The notes under the pieces: generated by a model
The model's database searches: none
What the model was told of the DNA's origin: nothing
What the model saw: the letters and a program-made list of their open reading frames with translations, nothing else
From: Phoronis australis
Lineage: Eukaryota > Phoronida > Phoronidae
NCBI GenBank assembly: GCA_002633005.1
Contig: NMRA01000060.1
Span: 449,030-513,029 of the forward strand
Length of the DNA: 64,000 nt
Direction: 5' to 3'
Position numbers and translations under genes: made by a program
Shown here: positions 22,260 to 42,039 of the stretch, in pieces
Position numbering within the stretch: position 1 is the first letter of the stretch
Layout of the letters: each line of letters begins with the position of its first letter

Positions 22260-22636
22260 GGGGGTACCATAGAATCATGCGCACGAACATCGCATGTTAA
22301 GCACGAACCAACTACGAACTTATGAGTCATGCGCACGAGCCCATGGATCATTCATACGAACCAGAAAATCACGCACACGAACCAAACTTATGCGCACGTA
22401 CCACAAAAATCTCATCTACCGGACACAAATTATACACACGAGCGTTCCAGTCACGCCAAACGGTAAATTGTACGTGTGATTTGATGCTCATGTGCATGAT
22501 TTTGTGTTCGTATGTGTGATTTTTGCGGTTCGTGCTCATGATTTTTGTTCGTATGCGTGATTTTTGGATTCGTATGCATTATTCATAAGTTCGTGCATAA
22601 GATGCGATGCTAGTGCGTATGATTGTATGTTACCCC
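22260..22636. mobile_element. Foldback element built of short CACGAACC-type subrepeats
   Basis: The left end GGGGTACCATAGAATCATGC (22260) pairs with the right end ending ATGATTGTATGTTACCCC (22636). The interior is an imperfect palindrome centred near 22450. The left half repeats ATGCGCACGAACC-like units, and the right half repeats the complement, GGTTCGTATGCGTGAT-like, about every 20-25 bp. I see no clear target duplication (AAAAT occurs on both sides). No open frame of note is present. Confidence 0.75.
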
Positions 22637-22639
22637 TGA

Positions 22640-24064
22640 AAATACATCGGTAAAAGGACATTTTTCGTCCTCGTCGCTGCTTAAAGTTTGTTAGCTAAAA
22701 TGGTCTCATATTCCTTGCCGTGGTGTTTTTAATTTCGCTACCAACTGAACATCGAAACCATCAGCGACTCGACGAAACGCTTCAGTTTATTGAGGTTGGA
22801 CAGCAATTGCGAAAATGGTGCATGTAGGCATTGCCTGTGACTTGAGTTGCCGGCTTGTTCGGCTACTAAAGAACGGATAAGTGAGTGTCTGCCCCCAAAG
22901 CAAAAATTAATGTAGTTTAACAACGGAGAAATGCCCCCTTAAGTGGCATGTTACAAGACTTTATGACTAAATGATTGACCTTACGAACTAAGTCACAGGT
23001 GTTTCCATGCGATAGCAAATTCCACTCATGCCTGAAGAGGTTGTCCAGGACACGACAGGTAACCTTGAGTGTCAACGTGTCACTTTGAAAGGGCTGGTCA
23101 ACTTCACCATGACGTCGACAACATCCGGGTCGTTTAGGTCATATGGAGGCGCACTGCTAATTTACTGTTAATGGTTGATATCAGCTGCAGTCGTGTTCAG
23201 TCAAGTTTGATTATATAATTGCATGAGCTTGTTTATTTATTTCATGTTGAGACCTAAGTTAATACTGGGATTGCATTTTTGTACGCTATGTATTGTTATG
23301 GGGTCCCAAATCAGCTTGGTTTTTCGGGATACCGACACCTGGTACAATACAGCTGTTGTAATTCGTAACGCGGTTTGTGAACGGAAAGTCAAGTTGTTTT
23401 AGCTGTTAGTACGTGTAAGATGGTCCAACTCCAGTTTAAATTTGCTCCCATTTTATGCGTGGCGCGTAAAGGCAGTTGCTAAATTGACATTATCAGCGAG
23501 AAAATTAATTTTCTCAAATCAGCCCCTGCGAGAATCGAGATTTAAGGGAATTTAACTACTGAAGTCACCGGCTTTGATTTCACCCACGGGGCAGACTGGG
23601 TGAGAATTGAATTAAAAGTCGCAAAAACGAATTTCATTGTTTTACAGCTCTGATCAAAGCTAATAAATTCGAGAAGTCTATCCCATCCAACAATAATCTG
23701 ATATAATATCTATAACAATAATCCTAGAAATACGTTCTTCGGTCGTAAAACGGCAATGTCCCATTAATTCCTAATGTGAAAAACTTGAACGTCATCTCAT
23801 GTGCACGTCACTTTGTCGCTTTCATAAACAGGTAAAATGGGGCATCACGTTCGAGATAATGCTCTTACGACCGAGTTTGCATCCGGATTTGATGAAACGG
23901 GCCCCAAGAGACTGGTGTTTAGGCGTCAAAACCGACAGATTTTGAGTTTGAAAGTAAAGCTAAATCAAATTGACTAGGAGTCTTGACGTACGCCCCGCGA
24001 CATTTTAGCATCTTAAATATGATTGTGTTCTACGTTAGCGTTGTTTAGTGACCTCTATGTATTT
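22640..24064. other. Non-coding stretch
   Basis: No gene or clear repeat is recognised. Confidence 0.35.
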
Positions 24065-24300
24065 CATGCGCGCACCCAGTGGGGCTTGTTCGAGCTCCCC
24101 ATTTAGTGAGGTGGGCGAAAAGGTCCGCCTCTGAGAAGTAAAACCTTCGCAAAAAGTAGAATACGCGACAAAAGTCCAGTTCAAGGCAGGAACTACCAAA
24201 ATTCGGCGAATGCTCTGAACATACCCCGTGAATCTTAGTAAAAGGTCCACATTCTCAAAAATTCAAGCCCTCCGTTTTTACTAGGCTGGGTGCGCGCATG
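24065..24300. mobile_element. MITE with CATGCGCGCACCCAG inverted termini (copy 1)
   Basis: Perfect 15-bp terminal inverted repeats lie at 24065-24079 and 24286-24300. The interior aligns with 44997-45221 over shared blocks such as AAAAGTCC, GCAGGAACTACCAAAA, CCCCGTGAAT and GGTCCACATTCTCAAAAATT. The element is 236 bp and non-coding. Confidence 0.82.
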
Positions 24301-24657
24301 CATTGTAAATCATTTGGTGAACAGCTTTAGTTTACGTTCAATTGAAAGATGTTTCTGAAGCATCCTAGTAGGAGATGGTTAGATATGTATGTTCATGTGT
24401 GTCTTTGCGTCGTGCTTTTCGCTTAGTGACTTTCTGTCGATTTGAGCATTGTAATTTCTTGCCTGACAATTTTGGTGTAGCGTAAGTGAATAAACTAAGT
24501 TTACTATGTGTAGTTGTAGTGAATTTCTCCACCGTCACCCGAGTAGGAATCAATCGGAAGGCACGTTCGTGTTATCTCTAAAGAGCGCCAATATGATCAC
24601 GAAAAGTACGTACCTTGGGACTGGACATTTTAACATTCAAAGTGATTTGTGGGGGTN

Positions 24658-24705
<48 letters not shown>
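24658..24705. repeat. 48-base poly-G tract next to an N
   Basis: An uninterrupted G run directly follows GGGGGT and an N at 24657. Length is unreliable in such tracts, and the run could form G-quadruplexes. The apparent Gly-rich or Pro-rich frames through it are artefacts. Confidence 0.9.
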
Positions 24706-24706
<1 letters not shown>

Positions 24707-24792
24707 GATGCTGTAAATATAGGGGCTGAACTGCCCATGAAAGGGGTAGGGTAAATTGCGATGACCGGTAATGTCATGAGTTTAAAAAGCGT

Positions 24793-24905
24793 TAAGTTGT
24801 GGGTTGTGCAATATGCGAACTGTCCTTTATAATAGAATTGTGGGTTGCGCAATATGCGAACTGCCCCTAAAATGAAATTATACGTTGCTCAATATGGGAG
24901 CTGCC
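24793..24905. repeat. Tandem repeat of about 43 bp, three copies
   Basis: GTGGGTTGTGCAATATGCGA, GTGGGTTGCGCAATATGCGA and a more diverged ACGTTGCTCAATATGGGA start at about 24797, 24840 and 24882. Each is followed by GCTGCCCCTTA-like or ACTGCCCCTAA-like sequence. Confidence 0.75.
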
Positions 24906-25430
24906 CCTTAGCATAAAATGAGACATATCCCTCCGTTAACATTTGGTTTTTTTTTTACCCCGAACGCCACAGCAAGCCTAAGTCGGACAGTGACAAACCC
25001 GCCTAATCGGTTCACAAATTATGTCCCTGGCTTAACCGCGATAATGAAGAAAAACTTCGCCAATATCGCTTATAAGGCATCGATTTTAAAAATTCAGACG
25101 ACTGCTATTCACCGTTTTTCGATTTTAAAAAAGTAAAGGCAGTCATGGTGGTCGTGTACTTTACAATTATTGTTCGTTTTTCGACTTTAAAACGCTAAAC
25201 AGCCGTGTTAGTTTAGGACCGCAGTTATCTCATCCAACACATTCAGCCAAGCCCATGAATAGCAACAAGCTCGATCGCTACAATCCGTGATTGCCCATCA
25301 AGCCTTTGATGCGCTGAGCACTTCAGTCCCTGCATGGGTAGACATACATATAGGCTGAGGAAACCAGCGCACGCTTTCTCGTCCACTTGTGTGCAAATCC
25401 CGTTAGCGTAAGATTTGACTTTAGATTTTT
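24906..25430. other. Non-coding stretch with short local repeats
   Basis: Segments near 25080-25195 repeat a TTTTTCGATTTTAAAA-type core two or three times. No gene is recognised. Confidence 0.4.
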
Positions 25431-26600
25431 ATGCGCCCACATATATTTATATGTGGACGCATTATGCCGTCATCTCCGTCCATCCGGCGTCCGCTGCTCT
25501 ATCTCCAAAACCCTTTGACATACGTTCATGAAATTTGGCACTCAGTATGTTCCATTCATGAATGGGACGGCATGAGCGAACTTTTGGACGGATCCGACTA
25601 CCGGTGTGCCCCATAGTGGCAATTTTATTTTTTTACGCTTGCCTTTTGGTATCTTCAAAAGTTCTTAACGGATTTTCATGAAATTTGGGGTAGGCACCTA
25701 TTAGTGACTGATGACGCTATCCTCCCGTTTTCGGATGGATTCGACGTAGTTTGCGCCATCTAGTAGCCGTTTTTACTGTTTTCGAGTTTTTTGGGGTCCA
25801 CTAATCTATCAACCAAATTGGCATGTATGTTTTAACTGTGAAGTGGACGGCTGACGATGATTTTATGACTACTTCGACTACTGGGGCGCCGCTTAGTGGC
25901 AGTTTTAGTTTGCGCTCATGGCTGTGTCTCCTAAACTGTTTGCAGGATCTTCACTTAATTTAGCAAGTGCATTTATATGATGTTGACTACGGGTGACGAC
26001 GACTTTCGCACAGGTCTGACTACTGCTGTGCCCCCTTGTGGCAATTTTAGTTTTTTAAGTTTAACTCTGTATGAAAGGTCCTCAACAGATTTTCGATAAA
26101 TCATATGTTTAAATATAGGCATCTATTAGTGTGATGACGCTATCTTCCTGTTTTTGGATGGAATCGAGGTATTTTGCACCATCTAGTGGCCATTTTTGCT
26201 GTTTTCAAATCTTTTTTTTGGCGTCCACCCCTGAATCAACCAAACCTTTTTAAAATTGGCATATATGTTCTCAGTGTGAAGACAATCTTTCATTTGACTG
26301 ACTACTGTGGCGCCTCCTAGTGGTAGTTTTGTTTTGCGCCCATAGCTGTATCTCCTAACCCACTGCAGGATCTTTATTAAATTTAGTAAGTGTATTTATA
26401 TGAAGACAACAACAGACGACGACGACTTTCAGGCAGATCCAGAGGACACTGTGCTCACTAGTGGCAATTTCATTTTATTCTGTTTTCCTTTGTTTCTCTG
26501 AAGTTCCTTGACTGATTTTTATGAAATGTGGCATGTTCCTGTTTTTGGATGGTTTTTATGTTTTTGCGCCATCTAGTGGCCATTTTTATGTTACAAATAA
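25431..26600. repeat. Trimeric higher-order tandem array with CTCF-like cores (array 1)
   Basis: Conserved cores recur at about 25604, 25758, 25884, 26025, 26173, 26308, 26447 and 26565, every 118-154 bp. They fall into three types in fixed rotation: GTGCCCCMTWGTGGCAATTT, GCGCCATCTAGTGGCCATTT and GGCGCCTCCTAGTGGCAGTT. Like types are spaced 392-424 bp, so the true period is a trimer of about 420 bp. Between cores, GATTTTCATGAAATTTGG- and TCTCCTAAACTG-like blocks also recur. Each core read on the minus strand (CCACTAGGNGGC) resembles the CTCF core motif. Confidence 0.85.
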
Positions 26601-28308
26601 ATAACCCTAAAAGCACACCATTTGCAATGCATTCGTGGGCACATTTCAGCACTCTGCGTTGCTCTTGTTTAAATGTTCATACAAGTTTTGGACGTTAAGA
26701 TGACGATGGAAGACATTTTCTGATGCGCTCAGGCACAAACCCAAGATTGCGTCCAGCCACAAAAGGATTTGACAGACAACCGGGAGGGGATTCATACCCT
26801 GCATTCTTCCAATATAACAATATAAAAATGGTCAAACCAGTGGCCCACAGTTTTCAATATAAAGCTTAATATTAGAAAGTTTCATTCAGGTAAAGCTACA
26901 AAGCATAAGTTTGCAGTTATAATTTGAAATGATTTCATTCTTTTGTTTCATCTGGTTTACTGCATCGATCCGATATGTGACAAAGCGAAACAAATTGATA
27001 TTTTTTTGAAAACCTATGTAAAAACCATCAGCATGATTTTGGTTCAAGTCATTTAAATATTAAACGGAGCGAGTTTTCCAAGCATGAAACCTCAAACATT
27101 GTTACTTGCAGCAATGTCAGAACCAATTGAAGCTTCTGTGCTCAGTTAAAAATAAGATGGAATTAAAATGAAGCAGTTTATTAAGCCAAAAGTAACAGCC
27201 ATGAGCTCCAGTCCAACTACATTACAACCACACAAAACAAGAAGTGCAAAATGCCTTAGTACCTGTATATGACTGGATTTTTGAGACGTGTTGAAAAATC
27301 AAACCATAAAAATAACTCAATTATTTGAAACTTCTGTGTCCCAAGGTAGTTCTTGTATCATATAATCGGCACTCTATATGAAATTAAACAGTTTGATTGA
27401 ATCCAATCGGACTGAGGAAAATATAGCAAAACCTGGCTCATTTACAGCACCAACCACTCAAGCTGGAACAACTGTACTGTTGAACTTTGTCAGAGTTCGG
27501 TGGTACAGACAACTTATGCTTGTACAATTGTTACTGTATTCAGTGATTAATATGTCCAAAAACATCACAATTGCTAACTGTAATAATTGGTAACTTGATA
27601 AATTAAAACATCCAAAAAGTAAACTTTTTAAGTGCTAATGATTTTCAATCGTCAAAATAAATTAACACATGATCTAATGCAAAGCACAATGAAAAGTCAG
27701 CCCAGGTCCTATGATCGAAAGTTGCACATGTAAAAATAATTGTTACATGTAACTGAGCATCGACTAAAATGAAAAAAAAACGGAAACACGATCAATTGAC
27801 AGAAACTAAACTGTATGTTACTATACTAGGCAACACCATACCAAAATGCAGTTGTTCATTGTTACAAATTCTACACAGACATGAGGCAGTAGCAGTACAA
27901 CTGTATCACTTCCCAAATCTCGTCATGACCACATCCAAAAACTCGTATAGTCTTGTATTGACTGTACTATACATTTTTATTTACACAAGACGACCAATCT
28001 GGGTCTGAAAAAGTTTACAAAATGCCCCAGAGCAGTGGTGCTACAACCTGGTGTGACCTATGCTAATTGTGCATTTAAAATACCTTTCAAATACCTGCCC
28101 TCATGTAGAAGTAACACCTGAAGGAAACCTTTGGTTTACTTCTACAGGCTGTATCTAGCAGAGGCTCCAACCAAACTTCTTCTAATGAAATAATTACAAT
28201 TTCATTACAATGTGTGTATATATGAAATTAACAAGGATTACAGTTGAACAATGTACAAAAAGGTCGGGGCATACAGTGCAGAGAAGTGAGTCAGTTATTG
28301 AGCAACAG
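26601..28308. other. 3' flank of the cytochrome b5 reductase gene
   Basis: No coding sequence is recognised. Part of the stretch is presumably the 3' untranslated region of the minus-strand reductase gene. Confidence 0.4.
27976..27981 (-). promoter_or_regulatory. Candidate poly(A) signal for the reductase gene
   Basis: TTTATT on the plus strand reads AATAAA on the minus strand, about 330 nt after the reductase stop codon. Other AATAAA sequences lie further downstream, so this is only a candidate. Confidence 0.25.
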
Positions 28309-37361
<9,053 letters not shown>

Positions 37362-38455
37362 GACTATGTAATGAATTGCATGAAATATTTTTATTATAAT
37401 AGTGGATTTATAATTTGACATTCAGTCGCATTATGTCAGATATACACTGTACACTGTGTATGATTTCTCACTTCTTTTTATACTACGCACAGGGTCAGAT
37501 AGGCCCCTACGAGTCCTATGGCAACAGTTTGATTTGTGTCGAAACACGCATTCCACCACAGTCCCGCTTTCCTTTAGACACATGGGATTGCTGGGGTTCG
37601 TTCCACAAAATAAACTTAAGACAGATACTTGTTCTTACGCTCCCATTCCACAATTGCAGTATAGTTTTAGTCAAGCAATTATGAGCGCATCACAGTCAAA
37701 AAATAATTTGAATAAATTATCTGTCACTAACTAGCAGTAACGTGTACACTCATATGAGGTTTAACTATTTTTAGAAATCGTTACGTGCAGCACAAGATCG
37801 AATTTTTTATTCAAATTACAAGTCACTTCATGACACTGGTCCAAGGGCTTTACTTCTCTACTTCTCACTTGTATATATATATTTCTTTTTGAAAAACATA
37901 AACAATGTTGACACATGTGTACACGACGGAATAATTCTATTGCCTTCGCAATATGCCAGATCACAAAGCACGTGAATTCTGCGTGCATTTATCCCAAATT
38001 CCGGCATTGGCAAAGAAAACTGATCATAACCATTTGACGAGACAGACAGGTGACTATTATCATAGTGAAGAATTACCCTACGACTAACGTGTGCCCAAAG
38101 TACCACAGGTATTGAGGTACAAATAAGCCCGTATAAGGGGATGGGGACGTAAGATTCCATTCAGTGACTGAAGTCCTGCATCTGCAAGATGCGGTGGGTT
38201 ACTGCGGATGGCCACATTACAAGAATGCATCGGTTGCGTTTACGTTTTAGCTTGACATTGGATTTACGGCAGTGATAAGCTGTCTGCTGTCTGTGAGTGG
38301 AATGTGTCTGAGCATTTGGTTATTACAACTGCTAATTATACATTACCTTATGTTGACCACAACAGTATATTTTTGGGCAAAATCGACTTACACTTGGCAA
38401 AAAAGCCTAAATATCCATAAATTGCTCCATTGAAGAACCGCACAGTTTGAGGCCT
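37362..38455. promoter_or_regulatory. CYB5R: Probable CYB5R 5' flank
   Basis: This is the sequence upstream of the reductase start on the minus strand. It holds no recognised coding sequence. An AT-rich ATTATAAAT sequence lies about 50 nt upstream of the ATG, but neither a clear TATA box at a fixed distance nor a CpG-rich core is evident. Its promoter role is inferred from position only. Confidence 0.3.
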
Positions 38456-38458
38456 GGC

Positions 38459-38829
38459 TAAACAATGACCAGCAGAGACGATGGAGCTCCTATAGGAGCT
38501 TCATACGCTAGAAGCTTTTCGGCGAATTACGGTGCATGCCTCACACTGACTAAAACATGAAAGTCACATTGTTATAAATACCTTTTGCGTATAGAGAGAC
38601 ACCTTAGGAGGTCGTCGATGTATTTAATTTCTTCCAACTCCACAACAAATACTCCCGTTATCAAACTTTTTTTTGAGCAATCCCTCATTCAGTTCCCAAA
38701 ATCGGTAACTTCCCATTTTTTAAACTGTGTGCGGCAGGTGACATAATTAATTTCTACGATAGGCAATGACCATCGCCTCTGTTGGTCCGAACCAGAGGCG
38801 ATGCAGACAGAGGCGATGGTCATTGCCTA
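38459..38829. mobile_element. Second copy of the foldback/Mutator-like family (derivative)
   Basis: Positions 38459-38720 align with the left arm of the 3322-4223 element (GATGGAGCTCCTATAGG, AGAAGCTTTTCGGCGAATTA, GTTATAAATACCTTTTGCGT, AGTTCCCAAAATCG). The right end is a near-perfect palindrome at 38762-38829, AGGCAATGACCATCGCCTCT … AGAGGCGATGGTCATTGCCT. No target duplication is visible, so the left end has probably decayed. Confidence 0.8.
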
Positions 38830-39238
38830 GGCTATGCCTACGGTACTTGTATTTTATGTGCACATTCACCCAATGTGGGGTTTCTCTTGGGAACAAACTT
38901 CCTGAAAACTGTCAGATGCTGTCAACAACGAAATGTGTAAAATTGCTGACATTTATGGAAAATTATGAAATTCAGAAAACAAAAAACTCGTACCGTAACC
39001 TGCTCCATTCTTGATAACATTTGATCACGCCAGCACCTACAAAATAGGTCACACGTGGTATAAGCATTTAACGCATAGTGGCGCTACGCTACACTCTCTC
39101 GCTGGTTCCCTGCGTGCTGCTAGGTGGTAGCCAGCACACCGGTATCACTTAATTTTCCTCGGGGGAAATTTTTTGCACCGGCGTTTCTGATTGGCTGGTC
39201 GAATTCTCAACAGGCTGCGCTTTATACGCAAACAAACT

Positions 39239-39247
39239 AGCTTAACC
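39239..39247. repeat. Left target duplication AGCTTAACC
   Basis: This 9-mer is identical to 40029-40037, immediately outside the nested element. Confidence 0.85.
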
Positions 39248-40028
39248 GCAAAAGGTACCCGCTCATCCAAAACCTTTACGGCAAACAGATGGCGCTGGAT
39301 GCAATGATGCTTTACTAACAGGCAGCGCTGCTTACAGTCATGTGACATTCTTGTGTGAACTGAATCTTGTGTTGATAGAACATTAAATACAGACGTTTCT
39401 ACTTGGTGAACCATCAGCTGCCGTGTCGTGCCACAGCCAGTCCGGTCTGCTGGGCTCAGTGTTGTTGGCTAACGAGACACTGAACGAAAAAGAAAATATC
39501 GCAGAGAATAAAACCTAACATGTATATCACCATGTATAATTCAAGCATAATTTAAAAAATATCAGTAGTGGTTGTTTCAACCTAATTAAAATTATGGTTG
39601 TGAAGTTGCCAAAATCTCGCCGGGCGGAAAAGTGGCCGGGCCCGGTTTAGTAGCCTCACCATGGTCACGTTCACTGAATATATATTTTACCCCAGCGTTT
39701 AGGCCGAGCAACCACAACAGCATATATTATTAACACTTTCATCTTAATTATATGTGATAAATAGTTGTTACAAATGGGGTTTTAAACATGGAATGTCGGA
39801 CACAAAGATTTCTTTTCCACACAAATTCGCCACTCATCAGGACATACACTGTCTGGTTCATGAACTCTCGTGACCTGTGGTTACAGTCAGCAGCAGCAGA
39901 ATGTAGGTCAAGGTTCTTGGTTAAGATTCTCTGGCAGACAGTCTTACTTGAGCGATAAAATGACACGTGATTGATGAAAAGCGCCATCTGTTAGCCGTAA
40001 AGGTTTTGGATGAGCGGGTACCTTTTGC
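39248..40028. mobile_element. Nested TIR element, 781 bp, with 9-bp target duplication
   Basis: The termini GCAAAAGGTACCCGCTCATC (39248) and its reverse complement ending at 40028 are inverted repeats of about 49 bp with one mismatch. AGCTTAACC directly flanks both ends (39239-39247 and 40029-40037). Removing the insert and one copy of the 9-mer restores the left arm of the surrounding foldback element, which pins down the insertion. The 9-bp duplication suggests a Mutator-like transposase. Confidence 0.88.
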
Positions 40029-40037
40029 AGCTTAACC
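40029..40037. repeat. Right target duplication AGCTTAACC
   Basis: This is the partner of 39239-39247. Confidence 0.85.
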
Positions 40038-40885
40038 AGTGGTGGAGGAAGCGTGTGTACAGACAAAGGTGCTTAAAATTTATGTTCAGGAAACATAAAT
40101 TCCAGAAATTGTGGTTGCGCCTTTTCGGAGTGCTTCTTTTTACTGTCGAGGCGATGACTTTTGTTTACGATACTGTCCTGTATTCATCATACTGATAACA
40201 CACCTGTTAAATCAGATTACATGTGTCAGTGTGCTTCACTGGCAAGCACGCGGCTATTATATATTACTGCAGAAACGAAATAGTTGCCGCTACGATCCGC
40301 TTGAATCATGATGACAAGGCTAAAAATCGTTCATAGTCCGGCCGTCATTTTTTCACGTTGTTGTAAAGATATCAACCGCCGAGCACGTGCTACTGCGTGA
40401 TACCTGCGTACTGCAGGGTTAGGCACGTAGAAACCAGCGAGCTTTTAGCCTTGTCATGTAAGTGGATTCAGTAGCAGCAACTATTTCGTTTCTGTAGTAT
40501 AGCCGCGTGCTTGAAACACTCTACAGCAACCGTAAGTCAGCGACAGTAAAGGCGCAACCACAATTTTCTGAGATTCATATAAGCACCGATTTGTCTGTAC
40601 AACACTGCGGACGTACCACTGACATTTACACTTCCTGCATCAGTCATGCCAGTCTGTTTGCGTCACACAGCGCTGCCTGCTGTTGACCAGCCAATTAGAA
40701 ACGCCGGAGTAAAAAAAATCCCCGCGAGGAAAACAAAATGATACCTACGTACTTTGCTGGCAACCACCTAGCGGCACGCAGGGAACCAGTGAGCTCTCTT
40801 CACAGCTTCACTCAGTATACGGACGCGTACCACGCTCATTCGATACTGGCAACGTCATTTTCCGTAAGCCTGGCGCCATAATAAT

Positions 40886-41196
40886 CAGGGACGGATCCTG
40901 GATTTTTGAGTTGGGGGGGGGGGGGGGGNGCACAGGAATAATCAGAATTTTGCCCCATGCGCGCGCTTAGCCTAAAATGTAGGGATGCAGCGGTCTCGAA
41001 TTTTTGGGTTTGTCAATGGACTTTATTAGTAAAAAAACGGTAAATGGCGTTTGTTCAAGGCCTGTGCATTATGCATTCGCCGCCGAACCGGCCCCTGGGT
41101 GCGCGCGCATATGCCTCTCCGAACTCCCAAATGGTATCTGGGGGAAATTTTAGGGGGGCCATGGCCCCCTTGCCCTCCCCCCCAAATCCGCCACTG
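40886..41196. mobile_element. MITE with CAGKGRCGGAT-type termini and a G-run
   Basis: The left end CAGGGACGGATCCTGG (40886) and the right end AAATCCGCCACTG (ending 41196) are imperfect inverted repeats. ATAAT directly flanks both ends. A G-run with an N at 40929 lies just inside the left end, matched by C-runs near the right end. CTGGGTGCGCGCGCAT at about 41095 resembles the terminus of the MITE family at 24065 and 44997. CAGTGGCGGATCYAGG ends are widespread in animal MITEs. Confidence 0.65.
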
Positions 41197-41199
41197 ATA

Positions 41200-42030
41200 A
41201 TGTACATAAATGTAGAGCTTGGGAGACGTTTTGCTGAAAAATCGGTCCTTCGTTTTTTCTAACGGAAATTTAAGAAACGGAAACTGTTTTTCAATAGCCT
41301 AAAACCGTACATACGTAAGATGCTTCTTTCCTCCACTTTGACTATTCACCACTAACTTCACTGCATGCCGTATTCAAACGATGCAGCGAATTTTATTTTT
41401 TAAGCCATACTAAAGTTTCTTGTCACTTGTTTAAACTTGGAGGAAATCCCGAATATGGAGACGGTTTCCAAGCAACACACTTTTTAACCAATGAATCTTG
41501 TTCTGAAAAGCCAGATCCGTATTGAACATGTTCACAGCCAATCTCGGCTGCATGCTTTTGCTGCACTTAATTTCGAAGTGAATTTTCGACTCACTCGTCT
41601 AGTCTGTTGCACGTTTATCGTAGACCAAGTGAGGCATAAGTCGTATTTATTACAACAATAATTCGCGATTTATTCCAGTAATAATTCTTTAGCCGGCAAT
41701 CAGAGGCCAGGCCGAGGAATATTTCCAGTATGAAAATAATTATTAGTGGAATAAATATTAATTACTGTAATTATTCCTGGCATCTAATTGGTTGTTTTAT
41801 ACCGGTAATAAATATTTTACTGGACTAAATATCAATTTTGTTACTCCAACGCCTTGTTGGGAAGCAAGCATTTTCTGGATAAGGAAGGCGTAGCCTCTTT
41901 AAACTTGAAATAGTTGACTTGCCTTTTCGTTTAAGAAAAACTATTTTGTGATGCAGATTACAATACGTTGTAAAAGCAATTGTTTCTGAACACAATTGCG
42001 ATATTTTTTGAAAAATAATTCCCTAGTTAC
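41200..42030. other. Non-coding stretch
   Basis: No gene is recognised. Around 41650-41830 the sequence repeats AATAATT/GGAATAAATATT-type segments in both orientations, perhaps an eroded palindromic element. Confidence 0.35.
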
Positions 42031-42039
42031 AATTTTTAT

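Larger units (their letters stand above)
39054..40840. mobile_element. Large foldback element interrupted by a nested element
   Basis: Left-arm sequences 39098-39240 pair with 40640-40800: for example CTGGTTCCCTGCGTGCTGCT with GCACGCAGGGAACCAG, and GGCGTTTCTGATTGGCTGGT with ACCAGCCAATTAGAAACGCC. After a 0.8-kb nested insertion the left arm resumes at about 40038-40325 and pairs with about 40441-40610, for example AGAAATTGTGGTTGCGCCTT with AAGGCGCAACCACAATTTTC, and AACGAAATAGTTGC with GCAACTATTTCGTT. The two arms meet near 40385. No transposase frame was seen. Confidence 0.82.

Noticed and set aside
22260-22636. Regularly spaced repeats suggestive of a CRISPR array
   Set aside because: Repeats are imperfect, inverted between halves and part of a palindromic element in animal DNA, with no cas genes.
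24506-24852. Gly-rich and Pro-rich frames on either strand
   Set aside because: Both are produced by the G run and contain an ambiguous base.
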